Assembly (NCBI RefSeq): GCF_026230175.1
Contig: NZ_CP104208.1
Location: 1,302,001 to 1,366,000, forward strand
DNA from: Desulfovibrio mangrovi
GTDB taxonomy: Bacteria > Desulfobacterota > Desulfovibrionia > Desulfovibrionales > Desulfovibrionaceae
Length of the DNA: 64,000 nt
Reading direction: 5' to 3'
Part shown: positions 56,380 through 64,000 of the stretch, piece by piece
Numbering within the stretch: the first letter of the stretch is position 1
Layout of the letters: every line of letters begins with the position of its first letter
The notes under the pieces: model-generated
Seen by the model: the letters and a program-made list of their open reading frames with translations, nothing else
What the model was told of the DNA's origin: nothing
Databases searched by the model: none
Translations under genes and position numbers: made by a program

Positions 56380-57369
56380 ATGAAAAAACTGTTCTGGATA
56401 GGTTCTCCCTTCTTCTCCGGAGCCTTGGCCGCATGCGGCTGGGAAGTGCATGTGCACAACTTTGAACAGACTGCCGTATTCGGGTGGGGAGACATCGTCT
56501 CCCTTGCCGGATGGGAGCCGGACGTTGTGGTCGTGGCTGACAAGAGCCGCCCCCCGTTTGTACTGGGCATGGAAAAGTTTCCCTGTCTCACCGTCTTCTA
56601 CTGCGTGGATTCCCACATCCACAGCTGGTACCCCCTCTACGCACAGGGGTTTGACGTCTGCCTCATGAGCCTGAAGGATCATCTGCCGAGAATGGCAGGG
56701 GAATTCCTCCCGGCGGAACGCATCTGGTGGTTCCCCGCCTTCGCCAAGAACGAAGACCAGCCCATGCCGTATGCTCCCGAATGGGATCTGCTTTTCGTAG
56801 GCACGGTCAATGCGCAGACCACGCCGAAACGGCATCAGTTCATGCAGGAGCTGAAGGAGCGGATTCCCTCCCTGCATGTCACCCGGGGCAATTACCGCCA
56901 GCTGTATCCCAAGGCGAGACTGGTCCTGAATTTCTGCGAATTCGACGACCTGAATTTCCGAGTCTTCGAGGCCCTCGGCTGCGGCGCATGCCTTGTGACG
57001 CCGGAGATAGAAAACGGCCAGCCCGAACTGTTCACGCATGGAGAGGACCTGCTGACGTACCCTGTCCATACGGAAGACAGCATGGACATTCTCGTTGCCA
57101 CCGTACAGGAAGCCCTGCAGGACGAAACCCGCTGCAGACGCATCGCGGCCAGCGGACATGCAAAGGTGGACGCCAGGCACAGAGCCGTTCATCGGGCTGA
57201 GGCCTTCACGCAGGCCGTACACGAACTGGCTGCGGGAGAGCTCATAAAAAAACGGACGCAACGTGCGTCCGTTATCAGGGCTGGCGCCCTGCGTTTCATT
57301 TACCTGCTGCTTGCTGAAAGCGTGGATTCTCCCCTTCTCAAGCAGTCATATCTTAAAGCGGCAGGATAA
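56380..57369 (+). CDS. CgeB-like glycosyltransferase-family protein
   Basis: The 329-residue protein has a GT-B look: WEPDVVVVADKSRPPFV in the N-terminal half, and NFCEFDDLNFRVFEALGCGA followed by CLVTPEIENGQPELF in the C-terminal half, the donor-binding region of CgeB-like glycosyltransferases. ATG 56380 is preferred because the conserved sequence begins there (MKKLFWIGSPFFSG). The last 35-40 codons run over a minus-strand terminator hairpin. The sugar donor and acceptor are unknown. Confidence 0.82.
   Translation: MKKLFWIGSPFFSGALAACGWEVHVHNFEQTAVFGWGDIVSLAGWEPDVVVVADKSRPPFVLGMEKFPCLTVFYCVDSHIHSWYPLYAQGFDVCLMSLKDHLPRMAGEFLPAERIWWFPAFAKNEDQPMPYAPEWDLLFVGTVNAQTTPKRHQFMQELKERIPSLHVTRGNYRQLYPKARLVLNFCEFDDLNFRVFEALGCGACLVTPEIENGQPELFTHGEDLLTYPVHTEDSMDILVATVQEALQDETRCRRIAASGHAKVDARHRAVHRAEAFTQAVHELAAGELIKKRTQRASVIRAGALRFIYLLLAESVDSPLLKQSYLKAAG
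57245..57272 (-). terminator. Minus-strand terminator embedded in the glycosyltransferase 3' end
   Basis: ACGGACGCA and TGCGTCCGT form a perfect 9-bp stem around a 3-nt loop, with TTTTTTT following on the minus strand. It would stop transcripts from the convergent coiled-coil genes, 105 bp past their last stop. Confidence 0.85.
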
Positions 57370-57377
57370 GGTCTTCC

Positions 57378-57851
57378 CTAGTCTTTGCAAGCCCGCCCCG
57401 CAGCATAGGCCGCTTTGGCCTGCTGCAAAGCCGTACCGGAAACAAAGTCGAGCATTATCAGCAATTCCTCAACGGAATTCTGGCTCCTGTTCTTTTCCTT
57501 GTAAGCTTTGACCTTGATCAAATGTTCTTTTGTGACAACGCCGGTACGCATCAGGAACTCGACAAACGTCTCGGTCTTCAACTGCTCCTGCTGCAGTGCA
57601 GCTTCGCTTATGGCCCGTTGCTGCGCGGCAAGCGCTTCTTCGTACGCCTCCACCCGCCCTTTCAACTGGGCAACGTTTCCCTGAACCAGATTCCGCTCTT
57701 CCTCCATCTCGTTCACACGGATTTCAAGAACGTTGTTGTCGTTTTCCAACTTGAACAACAGAGCGCGCAACCCTTCGGAACGCTTGTGGATGATCATGAA
57801 AATGAATGCCGCTACAGCGATACCGCCCACCATAATATACACGAAGCTCAT
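57378..57851 (-). CDS. Membrane-anchored coiled-coil protein
   Basis: The roughly 157-residue product has one N-terminal membrane helix (about 4-22) and a long coiled coil (about 25-95, with KLENDNNVLEIRVNEMEEER), then a small helical domain ending FVSGTALQQAKAAYAAG. The ATG at 57851 has GGGGAG just upstream; the longer frame is not preferred. It follows the large acidic coiled-coil gene on the same strand. I do not recognise the family. Confidence 0.75.
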   Translation of the reverse strand: MSFVYIMVGGIAVAAFIFMIIHKRSEGLRALLFKLENDNNVLEIRVNEMEEERNLVQGNVAQLKGRVEAYEEALAAQQRAISEAALQQEQLKTETFVEFLMRTGVVTKEHLIKVKAYKEKNRSQNSVEELLIMLDFVSGTALQQAKAAYAAGRACKD

Positions 57852-57898
57852 GAACTCTCCCCTGCCGAACCGGTAGCGCACCAGCAGGCGCGCAAACA

Positions 57899-60007
57899 CT
57901 ATTCGGGCACGATGAAATCTGTGATATTGCGGTTGCCGCTCTCCTCTTCTTCTGCGGCTTTTTCTCTACGGAGCTTGTCTTCGTCCGAAATCATGTCCAC
58001 GTCCTGCGCTTCAAAAAAACCGGGCAGGATGGTCTGATCATCGCCCGCCTCATCTTCCTCGGCAGATGAAAAATCAAACTCGTCGCCGGCAACAGCGCCA
58101 TCGGCAGGCTCTTCCTTCGCTGCAGAAATGGTGTCGTCTTCCCATACGAAGTCGAGAGATTCTCCGGCCTCCAGCTCTTCATCGGAGACGGAGCCACTTA
58201 CTGCGTCTTCCGTGACATCAGAAAGATACCGATGGCCATCCGCAGCCGGGGTATCATTATCAATGCCTGCTGCAGCCAACGCCTTGGCAAGCGCGGAGTC
58301 CATGTCGACAGGATCATCAAGGCCCTCTGGAACAATGTTGTTCTCGTCCTCCACCATATCAACCAGAGTGTCATCTTCTTCATCAACGCCCAACGACTCG
58401 TCCGGATCGAAGAAGGCGATGCCGTCTTCGTCCTCACGCACAATCTCGTCGGGAGTCAGCAGAATGACGTCATCGACGCCCACCGCTTCACACTCTTCCT
58501 CGTCATCAAAAATGTTCGAGAACCGATACTCCGGACGAGGACGTTCTTCGGCAACCGGTGTATCAGAAGCGGCAATTCCGAGATGATCTGCCTCTGCTTC
58601 CGGTGCAAAACCAAAACTGTCTTCGTCTTCAACTACGCCCACGCCAAGCCCCTGCTCAGCTTCTTCATCTTCAGGCGAAAAAAGGAAAAGGCCGCGTTTT
58701 TCGGGTGCTCTACCTGTTGCGGGACGTTCAAGCCCTTCAAGGTGCAGGTCCGGAACCTCTCTGAACTCACGTACGGACGTATCGCCGATCTCACCCAGTT
58801 CCGAAGAAGTTTCGCCGTCAGCAACGGCATCCAAGGGAAGCTCAAAAACCTCGTCGGAGGAAACAGAACTCTCATCCTCAACCCCTGCGGCCATCATTTC
58901 CAGTTCTTCTGCCGGAAGAATTTCATCAGCACCGGATTCAGGTTCGGCTGTCATCTCATCATAATTGATCGGCAAATCTCGCGGCAGACTGTCTGTCGCA
59001 TCTTTCAGCACTGCCGGATGCACCTCTGCCGGAACGCCCAGCAGTTCTTCGGGCTCCGTCTCGCCAAAAACATCGTCCGTTTCCGCAGGTGCGAAAACAG
59101 GCTCCTCGCCAAGCAGTTGATCCGGAACCTGACCAATACCCTCTTCAGCCTCTGCAAACTGCCCAGAGAGGGGAAGCTCAGAACCTGCGGTATCAAAAGG
59201 AATTCCTTCCTCAGCAACTTCAGTCACAACGTAGCTGGCGGATACTGAGTATTCATCAGCAGGAGAAGATACCTCAACGGAATCTCCAGCGTCGAACTGC
59301 CACCCCTGTGCATTGGTATCGTTATCAGCTACCTGCCCATCCCCTTGGCGCTCGATTTCATCCGGTAGCCCGTAGACGATAGTGTCCTCGCAAGCATCGG
59401 AAGCAATGTTCCCGTCAAAGTAAAGGGAGTCTTCAGATTCGAACGACACCGTTTCGCCAGCAGTCGCAGGCTCGCTGCCGGCAGTCTCCAACGCTCCGTA
59501 CTCGGTCCCATCCAGCTCTTCAGCGGCTTGCGCGTCATCAAACTCCACAGCCTCACTGTAGGCAGCCGAATCATCAACCACGGTCACAGCGCCAGAGGCT
59601 TTCTGCACTCCGGCTGTAATCGCCGCACCGGCAATACCAGCCACAACTCCTGCTGGGAACGCACTGCCGGATGATGCTCCGGCATCAGCGTTGCCAGCCT
59701 CAGCGAAAGGGACTACGGCTTCTTCAAACACTACCTCCCCGTCACGGTTGTAGTGCACGCCCTTTTTGGGGGCAGCCGTCTGCGACACCTCGGAAAGCGT
59801 CTGTTCGTGACGCTGCAGAGTGACAAGCTGGGCTATGCGCTTTTCAATGGAGCGCAATACTTCGTTCATGCTGTTGCGCTCTTCGCGGATGCTGCGGGTC
59901 ATCTCCTCCATGCTGCGGAGCATGAAGTAGAACATGACCATGAGTCCTGCGAAACAGAGCAGGATAAAAACCATAAATAGTGTATATTGCTGACTTAAAA
60001 TGAGCAT
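57899..60007 (-). CDS. Large acidic membrane-anchored coiled-coil protein
   Basis: The roughly 702-residue protein has one N-terminal membrane helix (about 8-30), a predicted coiled coil (about 32-75), and then a very long, strongly acidic, low-complexity region dominated by Glu, Asp, Ala and Val. No enzymatic motif is visible. The ATG at 60007 is preferred over ATG 60064 because the membrane helix follows it directly. With the smaller coiled-coil gene 48 bp downstream it forms a two-gene unit, divergent from a radical SAM gene. A scaffold, polar-organising or adhesion role is possible but not shown. Confidence 0.75.
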   Translation of the reverse strand: MLILSQQYTLFMVFILLCFAGLMVMFYFMLRSMEEMTRSIREERNSMNEVLRSIEKRIAQLVTLQRHEQTLSEVSQTAAPKKGVHYNRDGEVVFEEAVVPFAEAGNADAGASSGSAFPAGVVAGIAGAAITAGVQKASGAVTVVDDSAAYSEAVEFDDAQAAEELDGTEYGALETAGSEPATAGETVSFESEDSLYFDGNIASDACEDTIVYGLPDEIERQGDGQVADNDTNAQGWQFDAGDSVEVSSPADEYSVSASYVVTEVAEEGIPFDTAGSELPLSGQFAEAEEGIGQVPDQLLGEEPVFAPAETDDVFGETEPEELLGVPAEVHPAVLKDATDSLPRDLPINYDEMTAEPESGADEILPAEELEMMAAGVEDESSVSSDEVFELPLDAVADGETSSELGEIGDTSVREFREVPDLHLEGLERPATGRAPEKRGLFLFSPEDEEAEQGLGVGVVEDEDSFGFAPEAEADHLGIAASDTPVAEERPRPEYRFSNIFDDEEECEAVGVDDVILLTPDEIVREDEDGIAFFDPDESLGVDEEDDTLVDMVEDENNIVPEGLDDPVDMDSALAKALAAAGIDNDTPAADGHRYLSDVTEDAVSGSVSDEELEAGESLDFVWEDDTISAAKEEPADGAVAGDEFDFSSAEEDEAGDDQTILPGFFEAQDVDMISDEDKLRREKAAEEEESGNRNITDFIVPE

Positions 60008-60134
60008 ACCTTCGCTCTTTCGTTTAATCGCCCGTTGAAGTACCATGAGACATGGCGAGTCCACTTCCTTTACTTCAGCGCATTTAGCACAGAAACACCA
60101 CGATTAACAATATACACGAACCTCAGGAACCCGC

Positions 60135-61406
60135 ATGGCTTCTTCAAATATCCGCCCGAATCTCCTTGTCGCGGACAAGGATGGAAACATTTTCGACCAC
60201 CCCGACCTGCTCATGGTCTGCCGCCGCGGCAATGAACTGGCGCTGCCCAAACCGGATGAACTGATGCCCCTGCCCGAAGGCAGCGACCTGTTCCTGCTCC
60301 CCGGCAGACTGGCCGTAGGGCTTGATCCCGAAACCGGCGAGGCGGAAGCACTGGAAGAGTATGCCGTAGCTGCCTTTGCCGCCCCGGCCCACACGCTCAC
60401 GGCGCATCCCGCATACCTGACGCAGGACGATGCCCCCACCCTGCCCCTCTTCGCCTATGGTGCAGTAGGCTTTGCCAACGGCAAATTCTACGTCTGCGCC
60501 AAAAAAGTGGATCAGGATGTACGACAGGTATTCACCGGAATATCCTGCAAGAAAATTGAAAACAACGCGCACCAGCTCATGAAGCGCTACCCTGACAATA
60601 GGCTCATGCAGCATATTATGGGCAACTGTGTGCTCAAGTATTCCTGCCCGGCCGCACGCAACCTTGCCCTGGGACGCTTTGAAGCCCCTCTGCCCACCTC
60701 ACGGACCTGCAACGCACGATGCATAGGCTGTATCTCGCAGCAGGATGAGGATTCCGAAATTTGTTCAACGCCGCAGAGCCGCCTCACCTTTACGCCTACT
60801 GCCAAGGAAGTGGCGGAGGTCATGACGCACCACTTCGGTAACGTGAAGGAAAAACCCATCTATTCCTTCGGTCAGGGCTGCGAAGGTGAACCGCTCACCG
60901 AAGCCCCACTGTTGGAAGAGGCCATCAGCCTGTTCCGTGCGCAGGGCGGCAAGGGCACGGTAAACCTGAACACCAACGCATCCATGCCCGACAAGATTGC
61001 CCACCTCTGCGATGCCGGTCTTTCCTCCATTCGCGTCAGCCTGAACTCAGCCCGCGAAGAGGTGTACAACCGTTACTACCGGCCCAAGGGCTTCACCTTT
61101 GCGGATGTGCGCCAGTCCATTGTGGAAGCCAAGTCGCGCGGCAAGTGGGTATCGCTGAATCTGCTCTTCTTCCCCGGCATCACCGATTCCGAACCGGAAA
61201 TCGAGGCTCTCACGGCGCTGGTGGCTGATACCAAGGTCGATTTCATCCAGCTGCGCAACCTGAACATCGATCCCGAAATGTACATGGAACTGCTGGAAGG
61301 CATTGAATTCGGCCCCAGTACCGGATTCTCCTTCTACCGCAAACGCATCAAGAAAGCCTGCCCATGGGTGGAGTTCGGTTACTTCAACCCCTTCGTCGGG
61401 GACTAA
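60135..61406 (+). CDS. Radical SAM protein of unknown function
   Basis: The 423-residue protein has the radical SAM motif TCNARCIGCI (C192, C196, C199) and downstream features of the fold: FGQGCEGEPLTEAPLLEEAI, LNTNAS, LSSIRVSLNSA and NLLFFPGITDSEPE. The N-terminal 180 residues form an extra domain with paired cysteines (C138, C165, C171). No C-terminal extra Fe-S motif is clear. The start is preceded by a weak AGGAACCCGC. It resembles uncharacterised radical SAM proteins of sulfate reducers. Its substrate is unknown. Confidence 0.88.
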   Translation: MASSNIRPNLLVADKDGNIFDHPDLLMVCRRGNELALPKPDELMPLPEGSDLFLLPGRLAVGLDPETGEAEALEEYAVAAFAAPAHTLTAHPAYLTQDDAPTLPLFAYGAVGFANGKFYVCAKKVDQDVRQVFTGISCKKIENNAHQLMKRYPDNRLMQHIMGNCVLKYSCPAARNLALGRFEAPLPTSRTCNARCIGCISQQDEDSEICSTPQSRLTFTPTAKEVAEVMTHHFGNVKEKPIYSFGQGCEGEPLTEAPLLEEAISLFRAQGGKGTVNLNTNASMPDKIAHLCDAGLSSIRVSLNSAREEVYNRYYRPKGFTFADVRQSIVEAKSRGKWVSLNLLFFPGITDSEPEIEALTALVADTKVDFIQLRNLNIDPEMYMELLEGIEFGPSTGFSFYRKRIKKACPWVEFGYFNPFVGD

Positions 61407-61418
61407 CAGCCAATAAAA

Positions 61419-61450
61419 AGGGGAGCCAGCAGGCTCCCCTCTTTTTTTGT
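61419..61450 (+). terminator. Terminator after the radical SAM gene
   Basis: GGGGAGCC and GGCTCCCC form a perfect 8-bp stem around AGCA, followed by TCTTTTTTT. Confidence 0.92.
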
Positions 61451-61465
61451 CACCGTCATCTCAGC

Positions 61466-62665
61466 CTAAAAGACATCCAGCTCCGTCTTCATGGCATTGA
61501 TCAGCAACACGGCATCCACACCGGAAACAGTATCCAGCGGTTTGAACAGCCCCTTGGCCACATCAGCGGTCAGCAGGCCGCGCGTGGTGACGAACATGAC
61601 CGAGTTGAAATACGGATGGTCGCCACGCACATCGGGGAAGGGAGACTCCTGCCCCATGAAACGGGTAGCCAGCGAAGTATCGTTCTTGGCGCGGATGTAG
61701 ATGTCTTCCAGAATCAACGCCAGCTCCGCACGGGTTATGGGCTTGTTGGGCTGAAAGGTATGATCCGCATAGGGCTGCAGGCCGCGCATGCGATACGGCA
61801 ATATCATCTTGATATCCGCAACAAGCGGGTGGTTTTGAATATCCACCGCTTCAACCGCATCTGCTGCGGCACCGGCAGCGGCATCCTGCGGAGTCACGAA
61901 GGAACTGGTGTCGGGCATCTCTGTACCCTCAAAAAACTTTTCAATGCCCAGTTCCTCGATCAGCAATGCCGACATGTCCGCACGGCTGACCTCGTCCACC
62001 AGAGCAATCCGCTTGCCAACAGACGTCTTCAGGGAAGCCTTGATGATCTTCTCAAGCAGCTCCAGTCTGGCGCTCGCCAGTTCGCCGTAGCCTTGGTCAC
62101 GTACCTGCGCCTCCCTGAACAGGGAACGGGCTTCGTCAAACTCAAGCGCACGCAGGTAGGCCACTCCTTCCCAATACCACGGCATGGCTGCCTGTTCATC
62201 GGCGATACGGGCATCGTTGAAAGCTCTGCGGCTCTCCCGCAACAGGGCGGAATCGGAGACCTTGCCCTGCTCGTGCAACACAATGAAGGCGCGCTGCTCG
62301 GCCACAAGAGTCCACATGCGCTCCGGAGAATCGCTGCTGCGGCTGGCCTTGCGCTGGCCGGAACGGATGAGTTCCAGAGACTCGCTCACATCGCCCTTGG
62401 AGGCCAGAACAAGCCCCTTGCCCGCAATGGCGGGACCATAGTCGGCATCCAGCTCCAGTGCCGTATTAAAAGAACGCAGGGCTGCATCCGCCTGACCGTC
62501 GTCGAGGAGCCGCATGCCTGTCTCGTAATGATGCAAGGGGGTATCAAGCATTCCCTGCGCCTCACGCGGAGCCTTGGCGCATCCGGCAACACCGGCAGCC
62601 AGAAGTACCACGCAACAACAAATCAGGCGCCTGACAGACATTCCGAAAAACGTACCGCGTACCAT
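61466..62665 (-). CDS. TPR and SLH-domain lipoprotein
   Basis: The 399-residue protein has a lipoprotein signal (LLAAGVAGC, Cys about residue 29). TPR-like helices (about 35-190) include YETGMRLLDDGQADAALRSF, and a C-terminal SLH-like region (about 285-395) has YADHTFQPNKPITRAELALI and FPDVRGDHPYF. SLH regions bind cell-wall polymers or peptidoglycan. ATG 62665 follows AAGGAGGCCGAA. With the LPP20-like gene upstream it is an envelope-localised operon. Confidence 0.87.
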   Translation of the reverse strand: MVRGTFFGMSVRRLICCCVVLLAAGVAGCAKAPREAQGMLDTPLHHYETGMRLLDDGQADAALRSFNTALELDADYGPAIAGKGLVLASKGDVSESLELIRSGQRKASRSSDSPERMWTLVAEQRAFIVLHEQGKVSDSALLRESRRAFNDARIADEQAAMPWYWEGVAYLRALEFDEARSLFREAQVRDQGYGELASARLELLEKIIKASLKTSVGKRIALVDEVSRADMSALLIEELGIEKFFEGTEMPDTSSFVTPQDAAAGAAADAVEAVDIQNHPLVADIKMILPYRMRGLQPYADHTFQPNKPITRAELALILEDIYIRAKNDTSLATRFMGQESPFPDVRGDHPYFNSVMFVTTRGLLTADVAKGLFKPLDTVSGVDAVLLINAMKTELDVF

Positions 62666-62687
62666 TTCGGCCTCCTTCGCTTGCTGC

Positions 62688-63599
62688 CTAATCAAGAATG
62701 ATCATGACACGGCATTTTTCCAGAAAATCCTGCCCGGTAGCCATTTCACGCAGCTTGGCAGCATCATCATTGGATATGACCAGATTGGTGCGGGCCTTCC
62801 CGTTCACGGCAACAGCCTTGACCACCACGGGGTTGCTGGCGACACGCGGATTCGCGGCAGCCTTGTTGATATCCTTGGCATACCCGGCCATGCCCTGCTG
62901 AATGGCATATTCCCGGCTCACGGAAGCCGTGCCGTACACTTCCTGACCGCTTTCATCCAACAGTTTGGGACTCATGGCAGGACGCGCTCCAAGACCACGG
63001 GCGTCAACCAGCAGTCCCGTAAACACGTCGGGCTTTTCCGGTGCGGGAGCGGGAGCCGCTTCCGGCATGGAAGGCGGCACAGCAGCTCCACCGTCAGTCA
63101 TAGGCGGTACCGCTGGGGACATGGGAGCCCCCGGCGCAAGAAAAGGCATATCCGGCGAGAGAAGGGAATTGGCGAGCCCACCACGCAGGTTCATGCCCAC
63201 GGTTACCTCGACGGATCCGTCAGACATATAGGCAGTATCAAGTATCTGGGAATTCTGCAGGAAGCCCCGCACGCGTTCCACAACGGTGTCATCCGCAACC
63301 ATGGCGTTCTGTACAGTTGTCTGCGCATCAATCTGCACTCCCTTGATCACTGCAAGCAGGTTACGGCGGGCGTCAACGGTGGCGGCACGAATGGCCATGC
63401 CGCGAGCCTGGGCAAGACTGACGGAATTTGGCGGCGGCACACCTATGCCTTTAGCCGTGACAAATCCGGTTTGCCAGTTGACCGCGCCGTTATCCATATC
63501 CTGCACATATTCTGCGTTGCCGAAATCCTGAGCAAGAGCCTGTACTGCCAGCAGGAGCAGACAGACACCCGCTGCAGCCAATGATCTCATGAAGTACAT
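62688..63599 (-). CDS. LPP20-like secreted protein
   Basis: The 303-residue protein has a signal peptide (cut near ALAQDF; no lipobox Cys). The domain (about 45-150) has RGMAIRAATVDARRNLLAVI and KGVQIDAQTTV, matching LPP20/FlgP-like proteins, and the Pro-rich middle (about 155-200) leads to a C-terminal domain (about 210-303). ATG 63599 follows AGGAGGAAGCTC. The C-terminal region with AKDINKAAANPRVASNPVVV is unassigned. It is 22 bp upstream of the SLH lipoprotein gene on the same strand and likely works with it in the envelope. Confidence 0.82.
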   Translation of the reverse strand: MYFMRSLAAAGVCLLLLAVQALAQDFGNAEYVQDMDNGAVNWQTGFVTAKGIGVPPPNSVSLAQARGMAIRAATVDARRNLLAVIKGVQIDAQTTVQNAMVADDTVVERVRGFLQNSQILDTAYMSDGSVEVTVGMNLRGGLANSLLSPDMPFLAPGAPMSPAVPPMTDGGAAVPPSMPEAAPAPAPEKPDVFTGLLVDARGLGARPAMSPKLLDESGQEVYGTASVSREYAIQQGMAGYAKDINKAAANPRVASNPVVVKAVAVNGKARTNLVISNDDAAKLREMATGQDFLEKCRVMIILD

Positions 63600-63681
63600 G
63601 AGCTTCCTCCTGAGTAACGGTTTCGTCCCTGAAAGCACATAACATGCCGGAGACGCATGATTTCATCCTGCCTTTTTTACC

Positions 63682-64000
63682 TTAGCGACCAAGTTTCTGC
63701 AAATAGTATCTGGCCGCCTTGTTGTCGGTTTCATACCGCAACGTCTGCTCCCAGAGGCTGCGCGCCAGACGGGCATCTCCATTCCGGTAGGCGGCGTAGG
63801 CCCTGTCATTCATCACCTTGGCAAGGCTGGAACGGGCCTCGGCATCTCTTGCATTGATCTGCAGCACCCGCTCCCACAACCGGACAGCATGATCAGGATA
63901 TCCCTGATTGAACAAATTCCACCCCAGTCCATGCATCGCCTTGGTGTGACGCGGATTGATGGCAAGAGTACGCTCAAACTCCAGCCGCGCGTTCATGGGC
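63682..64000 (-). CDS. TPR-repeat protein, 5' end outside window
   Basis: The visible C-terminal 100 or so residues contain TPR helices: FERTLAINPRHTKAMHGLGW, RLWERVLQINARDAEARSSL and SLWEQTLRYETDNKAARYYL. The frame is open to the window edge; an internal ATG at 63996 is not necessarily the start. The stop is 82 bp before the LPP20-like start on the same strand, so it may head that operon. Confidence 0.75.
   Translation of the reverse strand, partial: PMNARLEFERTLAINPRHTKAMHGLGWNLFNQGYPDHAVRLWERVLQINARDAEARSSLAKVMNDRAYAAYRNGDARLARSLWEQTLRYETDNKAARYYLQKLGR

Overview
The window most likely comes from a sulfate-reducing bacterium of the Desulfovibrionaceae (Desulfobacterota). This is inferred from gene content: a large cytochrome/[4Fe-4S]/heterodisulfide-reductase-like module inside a glycerol cluster, a MucR/Ros-type regulator, ThiC, a VWA-OmpA outer-membrane protein and LPP20/SLH-type envelope proteins, with dense short-spaced operons. 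No species marker is present. Both edges cut genes: a SpoIID/LytB protein on the left and a TPR protein on the right.

Layout. 1-5.1 kb (minus): a housekeeping operon of beta-CASP metallo-hydrolase, rsmD, coaD, miaA and SpoIID-like. 5.3-8.0 kb (plus): LOG-family protein, tadA and a tandem HD/HD-GYP protein. 8.1-10.0 kb: rhodanese-membrane protein, tRNA-Ser(CGA), a tandem-repeat patch and an isolated GIY-YIG gene that together resemble a small tRNA-linked insertion. 10.3-14.1 kb (plus): an ECF-type vitamin/metal importer (PPC/DUF296 protein, S component, T component, fused double ATPase). 14.1-17.2 kb: a divergent diadenylate-cyclase-fold protein, a MucR regulator, an 850-bp non-coding stretch and a small orphan.

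17.4-31.9 kb is a complete glycerol/glycerol-3-phosphate regulon. The minus-strand arm holds the ABC importer (periplasmic protein, DUF2160 membrane protein, two permeases, two ATPases) headed by the DeoR-type repressor. The plus-strand arm holds glpA, glpB, a membrane cytochrome/polyferredoxin protein, an HdrB-like CCG protein and glpK. Glycerol would enter by the ABC system, be phosphorylated by GlpK, and be oxidised by GlpAB, with electrons passing through the Fe-S proteins to the membrane. Inverted repeats in the two control regions are candidate operators.

31.9-34.5 kb holds an orphan phage tail-fibre gene with a small partner and no other phage genes. 34.7-41.5 kb: MATE exporter, VWA-OmpA protein, secreted proteins, small ferredoxin, YibE/F membrane protein and alkaline phosphatase. 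41.6-53.6 kb (minus) is signalling and envelope: antitoxin-like protein, HPt protein, sigma-54 response regulator and histidine kinase, a large AsmA-family protein, and a GGDEF/EAL receptor translationally coupled to a periplasmic binding protein. 53.7-64 kb: D-2-hydroxyacid dehydrogenase, thiC, CgeB-like glycosyltransferase, two membrane-anchored coiled-coil proteins, a radical SAM protein, and a TPR/SLH lipoprotein + LPP20-like + TPR group.

The best candidates for under-described biology are the divergent DAC-fold protein, the binding protein/GGDEF-EAL pair, the multi-cofactor GlpC substitute, and the orphan tail fibre with two discoidin-like domains. No CRISPR array, rRNA, complete prophage or insertion sequence was seen.
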